Source: Azophilus sp026709365
Lineage (GTDB): Bacteria > Pseudomonadota > Gammaproteobacteria > Pseudomonadales > Azotimanducaceae
Assembly: GCA_965200175.1 (NCBI GenBank)
Contig: OZ241345.1
Coordinates: forward strand, 1,116,001-1,180,000
DNA length: 64,000 nucleotides
Direction: 5' to 3'
The position numbers were made by a program, and so were the translations under genes. Under the pieces are notes generated by a model. It did no database searches, was not told where the DNA came from, and saw only the letters and a program-made list of their open reading frames with translations. Below are positions 8,606 through 16,058 of this stretch, in pieces. Positions within the stretch are counted from its first letter, which is position 1. Every line of letters begins with the position of its first letter.

Positions 8606-9549
8606 GGCCCGCTACCTTGCCCCGTGCCTGCGGTTTGCTCGTCCCCGGCCCGCCGCCAAGCCTCGATCTCCTCCCGTACCAAGCCGATCACCGCATCCGG
8701 CGCCTGCATGGGAATGAAGTGGGTCACCTTTGGCCAGTGCAGGTCGCGCCCGTGCCTGAACTTGTCGGCCAAGCCTGGCCAAGTGGGCGATGAGGTGAAG
8801 TCCATGATGCCGCGCTCGGCCAGCGGCGCCTTGGCGCGCACCACCAAAACCGGCACGCGCACGGCCGCCACCCGTTCAAATATCGTCGAGTTGCTGTTGT
8901 TGGCCATGTACACCGAGGCCTCGACTTCCGGAGGGCAGGCAAGGGCCATGCCGCCGTTCGGGGAGACCACCAGGCCGTGCTCGCAGTAGTCGCGAAAGGA
9001 CTGCGGATCGTATAAGGGGAACGCGCTCTTGCCGGCCAGGCGCTGCATCATGTCCTCCACTGAGGCGAAGTTGTTGAAGCGGCGCGCCGCCGGATGGATG
9101 CCGCCGGGCAGGTCCGGCCGCGGCATGGGGTTGGCGTAGTGTTCGGGGGCCAGGATCGTCGGGTCGAGCAGCAGCAGGCGGTCAAACGCGCCGCCGCCGT
9201 CCGCTGCTGCGATCTGCGCGGTGGCGTCAACCAAGGCGTGGCCGCCCATTGAGTGGCCGATGCCGATCAGGTTGCGCAAGGCCAAGGCCTTGACGAAGGC
9301 CACCAAATCCTCGCCGACCTCCTGCCAGCTGTTGATCTTGCGCTTTTCGCTGCGCCCGTGGCCGCGCTGCTCCAAGGCGATGGAGTGGAGGCTGCCGAAG
9401 GGTTCGATGATCCGGTCCCAGATGCGCCCGTGAAAGCCCGTGGCATGGACGAACAGCAGCGTCGGCTGGCCGGGCTGCGGTTGGTTGCGTTCAAAGTAGG
9501 CCAGCTCCACGCCGTTGACGTGGATTTTGCGGAGTTGGGGTTGGGGCAT
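8602..9549 (-). CDS. Alpha/beta hydrolase
   Basis: Alpha/beta-hydrolase-fold esterase or lyase of about 315 residues. The oxyanion region is LLFVHATGFHGR. The nucleophile elbow is GIGHSMGGHA (Ser in GHSMG). A candidate acid lies in the PVLVVRAKAP region, and the candidate catalytic His is in WPKVTHFIPMQAPD near the C-terminus. The frame is open further upstream, but similarity to the family begins only at MPQPQLRKIHVNGVELAYFE, so the ATG at 9547-9549 is chosen. The stop overlaps the start of the next gene. Substrate is unknown. Confidence 0.85.
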   Translation of the reverse strand: MPQPQLRKIHVNGVELAYFERNQPQPGQPTLLFVHATGFHGRIWDRIIEPFGSLHSIALEQRGHGRSEKRKINSWQEVGEDLVAFVKALALRNLIGIGHSMGGHALVDATAQIAAADGGGAFDRLLLLDPTILAPEHYANPMPRPDLPGGIHPAARRFNNFASVEDMMQRLAGKSAFPLYDPQSFRDYCEHGLVVSPNGGMALACPPEVEASVYMANNSNSTIFERVAAVRVPVLVVRAKAPLAERGIMDFTSSPTWPGLADKFRHGRDLHWPKVTHFIPMQAPDAVIGLVREEIEAWRRAGDEQTAGTGQGSGP

Positions 9550-9827
9550 GGGGAGTGCGCTCGATTTGGGTGTTATGTTAACAACTTCTCGCCGAGCAGC
9601 GCCAAGGGGACAGCACAACGAACTGAAGGTTCGCGCCCTCAGGCGGAGCGCATCTCCGTGCCTGCGAACGATGGACCTACGGCGGGGAAACCCATGTCTC
9701 CTCCACATGTGCGCTTCGGTGGGGTTGGGGGGTCCAAGCTGGCATGAAACCAATCCCGGCTTCTCGGCGGCCTCGCAAAACACCGAGGCGCCAACTGATC
9801 GCTTGGCGGACTGAATGAAAGCGGCTT

Positions 9828-10625
9828 TCACCAGTGCAGCGCCTCTGGCACGTCGTCAAAAAGCGTCTCAATTTCACGGATTTTTGTGCGCTGCCGCTGC
9901 ATCTCCCGCCACACTGTTGGATGGGCACTCTCGACGATGGCGCTGGCCAACTGCGCGAGATCTCTCGCGGATGCCGTGCGTTCCCTTTTTTTGTGCCAAT
10001 ACTCGACTAGACGAGCTCTGTACGCGCTGTATGCCTCTCCGCGGGCAACCCAAAGGTGCTCTCGATTGAGCTTGAGCAGATCTATCGTGTACTCGGCACG
10101 TTGTTCATCCGCTTGACTCAAGCCTTCGCACGATAGGAACAGGAATGTATCCACAATCTCCAAATCAAAGTACTCAAGCGGATCCTCGACCCGAGGGTCC
10201 ACCACAACGACTGCGCCACTCGCGGGCGGGAGGATTGGATCCCCCGGCCTTCGTGAGACATCGACGACCTTCTCCCCGGCGAAAACGGCAAACTGGCTGC
10301 CCTTGTGGCGGTTGCAGCCGGCACAGGCAAGCAGGTAGTTCTCCCATCGGAAAGTCCGCTCGGGGTACAACGACTTGGGCCAGATGTGCTCGATGTCCGT
10401 GGCGGCCGAGTCCTCGCACCAGCAACAGCGTTGTGAACCGGTGCACATTTTGGCGAGGCCCGCGCGAACCTGGCGGAAAGCGCTCCCCCTTGCTCGCAGC
10501 GGCCATAGCTGCGTTGCGGCGCGAACCTGCTCTTCGTAGTTTCCCGCGGTGTCAATTTCTGCTTGGCATGTGAGTAGCGCTTTGGATGTAGCCCGGTCCA
10601 CGCCGGGATCGCATAGGCTGAGCAT
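9828..10625 (-). CDS. ptuB: HNH endonuclease, PtuB-like (Septu-type defence)
   Basis: A 265-residue nuclease. The HNH/zinc core is clear: CCWCEDSAATDIEHIWPKS, then the asparagine in RWENYLLACAGCN and the CxxCNxxKG end. The spacing and the IEHIWPKS...NYLLACxxCNxxKG wording match the TIGR02646/PtuB-type HNH nucleases that partner AAA ATPases in Septu and in retron Ec78/Eco7 systems. It starts 8 bp downstream of the ATPase gene in the same operon. The expected role is nucleic-acid cleavage on phage infection, released or controlled by the ATPase. Identification is by motif and neighbour only. Confidence 0.75.
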   Translation of the reverse strand: MLSLCDPGVDRATSKALLTCQAEIDTAGNYEEQVRAATQLWPLRARGSAFRQVRAGLAKMCTGSQRCCWCEDSAATDIEHIWPKSLYPERTFRWENYLLACAGCNRHKGSQFAVFAGEKVVDVSRRPGDPILPPASGAVVVVDPRVEDPLEYFDLEIVDTFLFLSCEGLSQADEQRAEYTIDLLKLNREHLWVARGEAYSAYRARLVEYWHKKRERTASARDLAQLASAIVESAHPTVWREMQRQRTKIREIETLFDDVPEALHW

Positions 10626-10633
10626 CGCTTGAG

Positions 10634-11917
10634 CTACCCGGAAGCCGTGTGATTCGGAGTGCTCCCTAGTGTTCCACGAAGCTGGATGAGCCGGGTATCC
10701 TCCGCCGCGGTGAGAGCCGTGTGCAGTCTTTTCCGATTCAGCTGGGCGAGTTCCAACAGCTTATCTGCCGAGCGCGCGGAGCGCTGTATGTCGTGCCCGA
10801 ATAGCTCTGTGGAGTATGCATCCAGAGTGCTGCCGTCAACCAAGCGGTCGTAGTCCGTTCCGGTGACACGATGGATGGCACCACCCGAGCCGGGTGCTGG
10901 CAGCATCCAGATGCTCCCCCGCGCAGCGGCTCGGCAGATAATCGGACTATGCGTCGTGACGATGAACTGCGTCTCGGGAAACCGGTCCACGAACCACTCG
11001 CCAATGCGCTTCTGCCACGCCGGGTGCAGGTGCGAGTCCACCTCGTCGATCACAACCACACCGGGCAGCATCACCTTGCCATCTTCTTCGACGCGCAGGC
11101 CACCGCGACAAAGGTTGTCCATAAGCCGCAGCAGCTCCAATGTGAGACTGAGGATCGAGCGGTAGCCGTCGCTCATCTCCTCAATGGACACATGCGCACC
11201 ATCACCGTTGGCCATCGTGACCTTGGTCGAGGATACTTCGGCCACCTTTGCGTTGTGGGGCAGTAGGTGAGAGTTGTTGATGAAGTTGACGATCGAGTTC
11301 CGGGTTGTTTCTGCCCGCCCATCTCCTTCGAGCGCCTTGACGTGGAGTTCGCGCAGCCAGGCCAAGGCTTCGCCGGTCGCGACCTGCTCGCCTAGTGCGG
11401 ACAGGTGCGGAGCTAAACGAGGGTGGCTGTAGTACAAAGCGTTCATTTGCTGATCGCCGCCGGAGAAGCGCCTGTACGGGCCGAAGGAGGCGGAGAACCA
11501 CCCGGAGCCTCCGCCCCAGAGCGTACGCGCCGCATGCCCACCCTTCCCGTAGCCTAAAGTTGCTGAGTAGGCTCCGTTGCCGTTGTCGACGTCACGAGTG
11601 ATTTCAGCGCGTGCCGGGAAGTATGTCCTTGCCGTGTTGCCCCTGCCGGTCCATGTGTCGCAGCCGTGGTGCGCAAGCCGGATGTCGATCGATGCTGTGT
11701 CCTCGCCCGCGCGCAGCCAACTTGCCCAATCCTGCCGCGATGCATGGGCATTGATGGCACCCATGAGCACGACCGCGAGCGCACGCACCACGCTCGACTT
11801 CCCCGACCCATTGTCGCCGAGAATGACGTGCCACCCAGCGCATTCCTCGGGCTTTATGCGCATCTCGAACTCAGGGATCGAGCGGACGTTCCTGATATGC
11901 AGCCGCTGTATGTGCAT
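10634..11917 (-). CDS. ptuA: AAA ATPase, PtuA-like (Septu-type defence)
   Basis: A 427-residue ABC/RecF-like AAA ATPase. Walker A is LGDNGSGKSS near residue 36, with the N-terminal RNVRSIPEFEM strand typical of OLD/RecF-type proteins. A signature-like segment follows (VSIEEMSDGYRSILSLTLE). Walker B with the H-loop partner is VVVIDEVDSHLHPAWQ, followed by the switch histidine in FIVTTHSPII. It lacks a TOPRIM domain, unlike OLD nucleases, and is followed by an HNH nuclease gene. That pairing is what defines Septu (PtuA + PtuB). No reverse transcriptase or retron RNA is seen nearby, so a stand-alone Septu is favoured. Confidence 0.75.
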   Translation of the reverse strand: MHIQRLHIRNVRSIPEFEMRIKPEECAGWHVILGDNGSGKSSVVRALAVVLMGAINAHASRQDWASWLRAGEDTASIDIRLAHHGCDTWTGRGNTARTYFPARAEITRDVDNGNGAYSATLGYGKGGHAARTLWGGGSGWFSASFGPYRRFSGGDQQMNALYYSHPRLAPHLSALGEQVATGEALAWLRELHVKALEGDGRAETTRNSIVNFINNSHLLPHNAKVAEVSSTKVTMANGDGAHVSIEEMSDGYRSILSLTLELLRLMDNLCRGGLRVEEDGKVMLPGVVVIDEVDSHLHPAWQKRIGEWFVDRFPETQFIVTTHSPIICRAAARGSIWMLPAPGSGGAIHRVTGTDYDRLVDGSTLDAYSTELFGHDIQRSARSADKLLELAQLNRKRLHTALTAAEDTRLIQLRGTLGSTPNHTASG

Positions 11918-12200
11918 CGCCTTCCAGCCCTCCCCCGGCTTGTGTCATCCTCATGGAGTGGGTTCCGAAGCCCCACACATTAGCGCATTCAGTAACGGAT
12001 GTGGCGACGTTGCACTGCCCACCGCGAAATCCGGTCAGTACCAATGGCGAAACAAAGAAACGGGTGAAATTGACTACTCTTCCGTCAGCCCGAGGACGTC
12101 GCCGCCGAGTGCTGGCGCTTGGCGCATCAGCCCCGGGTGCCCTTGAACTTCAATGCGTTGATTCGCTACTTCGGGGATAACTGGTCCGTTTTCGGACACG

Positions 12201-13460
12201 CTAAGCGGAGCCGCCGTACTTGCGCAGTTCGGCGCGGCCCACCACCAAGTGATGCACCTCGTCGGGGCCGTCCGCTAGGCGCAGGGTGCGCTGTGCGGTG
12301 TACATGTCCGCCAGCGGGGTCCATTGGGAGACGCCGGTGGCGCCGTGGATCTGGATCGCCTGGTCGATGATTTGGCAGACTCGCTCCGGCACCATGGCCT
12401 TGACCATGTGGACCCAGATGCGGGCCTCCTGGTTGCCGAGCACATCCATCGCCTTGGCGGCCTGCAGCACCATCAGGCGCATGGCCTCGATCTCGATGCG
12501 GGCCCGGGAGATCACCTCGATGTTCTTGCCGAGCTGGGCGATGGGGCGGCCGAAGGCCTCGCGGCTCAAGCCCCGGCGGACCATCAGGTCCAAGGCCTTT
12601 TCGGCTTGGCCGATGGAGCGCATGCAGTGGTGGATGCGGCCCGGCCCCAGGCGCACTTGGGAGATCTCGAAGCCGCGGCCCTCGCCGAGCAGGATGTTCT
12701 CCTTGGGCACCCGGACGTTGTCGAACTTAAGGTGCATGTGGCCGTGGGGCGCGTCGTCGTGGCCGAAGACGTGCATGGGACCGAGGATTTCCACCCCGGG
12801 GGCGTCGATGGGGACGAGGATCTGCGACTGCTGCCGGTGGGTCGGCGCATCCGGGCTGGTCTTGACCATGCAGATCATGATCTTGCAGCGCGGGTCGCCC
12901 GCCCCGGAGATGTAGTACTTCTCGCCGTTGATCACCCACTCGTCGCCGTCGAGCACCGCCCGGGTGCCGATGTTCTTGGCGTCGGAGGACGCCAGGTTCG
13001 GCTCGGTCATGGCGTAGGCGGAGCGGATTTCGCCGTTCAGCAGAGGCTTGAGCCAAGTCTCTTTCTGCTCGGGGGTGCCGACCCGTTCCAGCACCTCCAT
13101 GTTGCCGGTGTCCGGGGCGCTGCAGTTGAGCGATTCGGAGGCCAGCGGACACTTGCCGAGTTCCGCGGCGATGTAGGCGTAGTCGAGGTTCTTCAAGCCT
13201 TCGCCAGTCTCGGCGTCGGGCAGGAAGAAGTTCCACAGGCCCGACTCCTTGGCCTTGTTCTTGGCGCCGTCAAGCAGCTCCAGCTGGCCGGGCGCCCAAC
13301 TCCAGCGGTCCTGGCGATCCTCGCCGAGGCGATGGAACTCCTCGACGATGGGCTCCACGTTCTCGGCGATGTGCTTCTTCACGGCCGCCAGCAGCGGCTC
13401 CGCCTCGGCGGATAGGGTCAGGTCGTACAGGTCGGCGTTCAGGCCATTGTCATCGGACAT
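12201..13460 (-). CDS. Acyl-CoA dehydrogenase (ACAD10/11-like)
   Basis: FAD-dependent acyl-CoA dehydrogenase of 419 residues catalysing alpha,beta-dehydrogenation of an acyl-CoA. The family motifs are present: AYAMTEPNLASSDAKNI (substrate/FAD region), GEKYYISGAGDPR, the LGPGRIHHCMRSIGQAEKALD helix, and IHGATGVSQWTPLADMYTAQRTLRLADGP near the C-terminus. The GDP/TR-type wording resembles the ACAD10/11 class acting on long or branched substrates. It stands alone. A small inverted repeat (GTCCG-TTTT-CGGAC, 12185-12198) lies just past the stop and could be a weak terminator. Confidence 0.92.
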   Translation of the reverse strand: MSDDNGLNADLYDLTLSAEAEPLLAAVKKHIAENVEPIVEEFHRLGEDRQDRWSWAPGQLELLDGAKNKAKESGLWNFFLPDAETGEGLKNLDYAYIAAELGKCPLASESLNCSAPDTGNMEVLERVGTPEQKETWLKPLLNGEIRSAYAMTEPNLASSDAKNIGTRAVLDGDEWVINGEKYYISGAGDPRCKIMICMVKTSPDAPTHRQQSQILVPIDAPGVEILGPMHVFGHDDAPHGHMHLKFDNVRVPKENILLGEGRGFEISQVRLGPGRIHHCMRSIGQAEKALDLMVRRGLSREAFGRPIAQLGKNIEVISRARIEIEAMRLMVLQAAKAMDVLGNQEARIWVHMVKAMVPERVCQIIDQAIQIHGATGVSQWTPLADMYTAQRTLRLADGPDEVHHLVVGRAELRKYGGSA

Positions 13461-13543
13461 TGAAGCTCCCCATTGAGTTTTGGCATTGGAAAGCGCAGCA
13501 TTCTAACGTTAGTCTGCCGCGTTGACATTAGGGAGGCGCTGAA

Positions 13544-14788
13544 ATGCGCAATTGGCTCTGTGCGGGCTCAGAAGCAGTTCGCAACCGAACCCAAGCGATG
13601 AGCGCGCAGTTTCGCGCTCGCGAAACCGCAACGCGAACCAAGGGTTCGCGCAGGCTCTTGGCATGGGCGCTGGCCGCAGCCTGCTTGGGAGCGGGCTGGG
13701 GCTGGACGCAGGAGGATCCGCGCGGCGGCGAGGGCATCCTGTTCTGGACGCCTGAGCAGCAGGTCGTCGGCTATCGCGCCATCGACGACCTGTATCCCAC
13801 GCGGGAGATCAAGGCGGGCGGACATCCCTATCCGCTGATTCCGGCCCATCGGGACTTCAGCGCGTTCCGCTACCGCCATGAGGGGGCGCGCGGAACCCTG
13901 GATGACTACATGGCGTCCCAGCGCATCGCCGGGCTGATTGCGGTCAAGGACGGCAAGGTGGCGCTGGAGCGCTATGGCCTGGGCAACGACGCGGACAGCC
14001 GCTGGATCTCGTTCTCCATCGCCAAGTCGGTGGTCAGCCTGCTGATCGGCGCGGCCATACAGGACGGCTACATCGCCAGCGTGGACGATGCGGTGGTGGA
14101 CTACCTGCCGCGGCTCAAGGGCGGGGTCTATGACGAGGTGACCATCCGCCACATCCTGCAGATGTCGTCCGGCGTGGCTTGGAATGAGGACTACGCCGAT
14201 CCGCAATCGGACACCGCGCTGGCGCCGGGCGGCGGCATGGCGCTGATCGACTACATGAAGGCGCTGCCGCGGATCGCCGAGCCGGGCGTTAAGTTCAACT
14301 ACAACACCGGCGAGACGAGCATCGCCGGCGCGGTGCTGCGCGCCGCCATCGGCAACAATCTCGCCACTTACCTGACGCACAAGATCTGGCGCCCGTTCGG
14401 CATGGAATCGGACGCAAGCTGGCTGCTGGACGCGCCGGGCGGCCACGAGTTCGGGGGCTGCTGCATCAACGCCACCCTGCGCGACTATGCCCGGATCGGC
14501 CTCTTTGCCCTGAACGGCGGCGTCACCCCGCTGCGGAAACGGGTCGTGCCCGAAGGTTGGATGGAGGAGTCGTTCGCCCCGTCGCCGGGCTATGACGGCT
14601 ACGGCTACTACTGGTGGCTGCTCGACGACGGCATCCGCGCCGGCCGGGGCATCTTCGGCCAGATCATCTGGATCGACCCGGCCCGGAACATCGTCATCGC
14701 CCAGCACGCGGCTTGGCCCAAGGCCAGCGATGCCGCCCTGCACGGCCATCGGGCGGCCTTCTTTGCCGCCTTGGCCGATGCGCTCTGA
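13544..14788 (+). CDS. Exported serine hydrolase (beta-lactamase/penicillin-binding fold)
   Basis: PF00144-type serine hydrolase. The active-site SxxK is SIAK in SFSIAKSVVSLLIGA, the second motif is in FNYNTGETS, and GGCCIN plus the YWWLLDDG segment follow as in the exported esterase branch. A signal peptide (RRLLAWALAAACLGAGWGW) begins only at about residue 36. The first ~35 codons fall inside a family A repeat (13562-13651), so the ATG at 13544, the ATG at 13598 or a TTG near 13658 could be the true start. The product is probably periplasmic or lipid-anchored. Its substrate is unknown, and the context gives no hint of antibiotic resistance. Confidence 0.85.
   Translation: MRNWLCAGSEAVRNRTQAMSAQFRARETATRTKGSRRLLAWALAAACLGAGWGWTQEDPRGGEGILFWTPEQQVVGYRAIDDLYPTREIKAGGHPYPLIPAHRDFSAFRYRHEGARGTLDDYMASQRIAGLIAVKDGKVALERYGLGNDADSRWISFSIAKSVVSLLIGAAIQDGYIASVDDAVVDYLPRLKGGVYDEVTIRHILQMSSGVAWNEDYADPQSDTALAPGGGMALIDYMKALPRIAEPGVKFNYNTGETSIAGAVLRAAIGNNLATYLTHKIWRPFGMESDASWLLDAPGGHEFGGCCINATLRDYARIGLFALNGGVTPLRKRVVPEGWMEESFAPSPGYDGYGYYWWLLDDGIRAGRGIFGQIIWIDPARNIVIAQHAAWPKASDAALHGHRAAFFAALADAL
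13562..13651. repeat. Family A repeat overlapping a coding start
   Basis: The tail module (GCGGGCTCAGAAGCAGTTCG) is followed by the hairpin CAGTTTCGCG / CGCGAAACCG at 13606-13627 and a GCGAACC / GGGTTCGC hairpin at 13633-13650. The whole lies within the 5' end of the serine hydrolase reading frame. Confidence 0.7.
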
Positions 14789-14810
14789 GTCGGCGCCGGA
14801 AAACGCCGAT
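14789..14810 (+). terminator. Possible hairpin terminator after the serine hydrolase
   Basis: TCGGCG and CGCCGA arms flank CCGGAAAA immediately after the stop codon. There is no T tract, so support is weak. Confidence 0.3.
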
Positions 14811-14842
14811 CAATGGGCGGCGGGGAGGTCATGAGCGCCTAG

Positions 14843-14920
14843 GTCAATCCGGACGTGCCGAAGCGCTACGGCTTCAATGTTTGGGACTTCAAGCAGGGCC
14901 GGATCGTCTCGCTGACGACT
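14843..14920 (+). pseudogene. Possible gene remnant
   Basis: An in-frame stretch reads VNPDVPKRYGFNVWDFKQGR and IVSLTTRY, which is protein-like, but it has no start codon, begins just after a stop (ATGAGCGCCTAG), and is cut off by the 3' end of the opposite-strand gene. The family is not recognised; a beta-propeller-like strand is possible. Treat it as a decayed fragment. Confidence 0.3.
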
Positions 14921-14922
14921 CG

Positions 14923-15333
14923 CTATTCCTCCATTTTTCCATCGAGCCACTTGGCGATGGCTGGGCCGGCAGCGCCGCCGGCCACGCAGCAGGCGATCAG
15001 GGCGTAAACCGCATCGAACAGCGCCGAACCAATCAGAAAGCCGAACCCGACGCCGCCAAGCATCATGGCCGCCTCCTTGAAATCGGCCTTGGCCAACGCC
15101 TCCTTTTGCGCCTCCTGCTGCCTTGGGGATTGGTGCGGGCTTGAGCCGTGCTGGGACCGCTTTCGTCTCAACACGCGCAGCGCATAGCTTGCAGCAAGCA
15201 CTGCGGCGACCGCGATCGACACGGCCATTGCGCCGCCGACGATGCCTCTCAAGCTGATGCCGTCCACGTAGCCCATAAGCAGTCCGAGTGAGATGCAGGA
15301 TGCGGCCCAAACGCTGAACCACAGTCCCTTCAT
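14923..15333 (-). CDS. Small multi-pass membrane protein, candidate bacteriocin immunity protein
   Basis: A 136-residue protein with about four hydrophobic segments: residues 3-22, 29-52, then after a polar loop 89-108 and 110-126. The Gly-rich end reads MMLGGVGFGFLIGSALFDAVYALIACCVAGGAAG. The frame is open upstream, but the ATG at 15331-15333 begins the hydrophobic protein. It lies directly downstream of the double-glycine peptide gene on the same strand, which is the usual place for an immunity or export-accessory gene. No family was recognised, so the immunity role is inference from position, size and topology. Confidence 0.55.
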   Translation of the reverse strand: MKGLWFSVWAASCISLGLLMGYVDGISLRGIVGGAMAVSIAVAAVLAASYALRVLRRKRSQHGSSPHQSPRQQEAQKEALAKADFKEAAMMLGGVGFGFLIGSALFDAVYALIACCVAGGAAGPAIAKWLDGKMEE

Positions 15334-15401
15334 GCAACTAGTCCCATCGGTTGCTGGTTGTCTCCTGCGCAAGTCGTCGTGGCTGTGCGTTGCCAGTGAT
15401 G

Positions 15402-15424
15402 AAGGGGCTTGAAACAAGCCCCTT
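15402..15424 (-). terminator. Strong hairpin between the leader-peptide gene and the membrane protein gene
   Basis: A perfect 10-bp stem AAGGGGCTTG / CAAGCCCCTT with a 3-nt loop begins about 30 bp past the stop of the peptide gene. It may act as a partial terminator or mRNA stabiliser setting the ratio of peptide to downstream protein. The T tract is poor. Confidence 0.55.
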
Positions 15425-15453
15425 CCTTCGCACTGTGGCGAATCACTGGCACA

Positions 15454-15699
15454 CTAACCCCCACTCGCGTAGCACGAATGTTCGCCCACTATCATGCTCG
15501 GGACAAAGGAGCTGGGGCCGCCGAGGGAGCCAAGGTACTCAGCTCCTTCGTACGTGCCCATCACCAAGCTGGCCGAGCCCGTGGCCCAACCGCCAGGCCC
15601 CCTCGCGCCAGCCTTGCCGATCAACGACAAGGCGAAGCCGACAAGTGGCCAGAAGCCGCCGCTGGTGCGCTCCATTTCCTGGGTTGTGAGTTCTTTCAT
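15454..15699 (-). CDS. Double-glycine-leader peptide (class II bacteriocin/microcin-like precursor)
   Basis: An 81-residue precursor. Residues 1-15, MKELTTQEMERTSGG, are a textbook double-glycine leader: charged start, regularly spaced hydrophobics (Leu4, Met9), and GG at positions 14-15 where a C39-peptidase ABC exporter would cut. The ~66-residue mature part is Gly/Ala/Ser-rich with GxxxG-like spacing (FWPLVGFALSLIGKAG) and has one cysteine near the end. The ribosome-binding site is excellent: AGGAGA, 7 nt before the ATG. A hairpin and a small multi-pass protein follow. No exporter or regulator gene is in the window, so export would rely on one elsewhere. Bacteriocin activity is inferred. 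Confidence 0.75.
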   Translation of the reverse strand: MKELTTQEMERTSGGFWPLVGFALSLIGKAGARGPGGWATGSASLVMGTYEGAEYLGSLGGPSSFVPSMIVGEHSCYASGG

Positions 15700-15820
15700 G
15701 TGGATGTCTCCTGTAAGTAAATGGGATGGCGACGATGGCGCGTCCTGGGCGGCGGCTCAAGCCGCGCGCGCCGAATTCCCGCATCCTTCCACAATGCGAT
15801 GGCAAGGCAATGGCCGCTGT

Positions 15821-15889
15821 GCGCTTAGGCTTACATGCTGAGGGCTTTTGCGCTCCGCAAACCCCGTTGTCCGTGGGCGCTTAGCTTAC
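15821..15889 (-). promoter_or_regulatory. Direct repeats upstream of the double-glycine peptide gene
   Basis: GCGCTTAGGCTTAC (15821-15834) and GCGCTTAGCTTAC (15877-15889) are near-identical and in the same orientation, about 120-190 bp upstream of the peptide start. Paired direct repeats are the usual binding pattern of bacteriocin regulators, but the 42-nt gap is larger than for known LytTR sites. The rest of 15700-16058 shows no gene. Confidence 0.35.
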
Positions 15890-16058
15890 GTTGAGTCGGG
15901 CCACCTGCCTACGGCTGCGGTTTGCCGCGGTTTTGCTGAGCGGTTTGCCGTCCGTCCGGCTCGCTCCAACCCGGGATGCGGGCGCTGAATTCGCGGTTCT
16001 GACGGGCGTGCCGCGCCTTGGCTGCGCGCGCGGCGCCGGTTCCCGCGGCGGCTCGGCC

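Noticed and set aside
9625..9668. GTTCGC...GCGAAC imperfect hairpin between the hydrolase and the HNH gene
   Set aside because: It could be a degenerate family A hairpin, but the match is too poor to count as a repeat or terminator.
11918..12200. Possible transposase or integrase remnant between the PtuA-like gene and the acyl-CoA dehydrogenase
   Set aside because: None of the frames gave a recognisable domain; only a 5-bp hairpin is visible.
12324..13415. A 363-codon plus-strand frame opposite an acyl-CoA dehydrogenase
   Set aside because: Antisense shadow with no family features.
13544..14788. Calling the serine hydrolase an antibiotic-resistance beta-lactamase
   Set aside because: SxxK and YN motifs occur throughout the esterase/PBP-like PF00144 family. 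Nothing in the sequence or context indicates beta-lactam hydrolysis.
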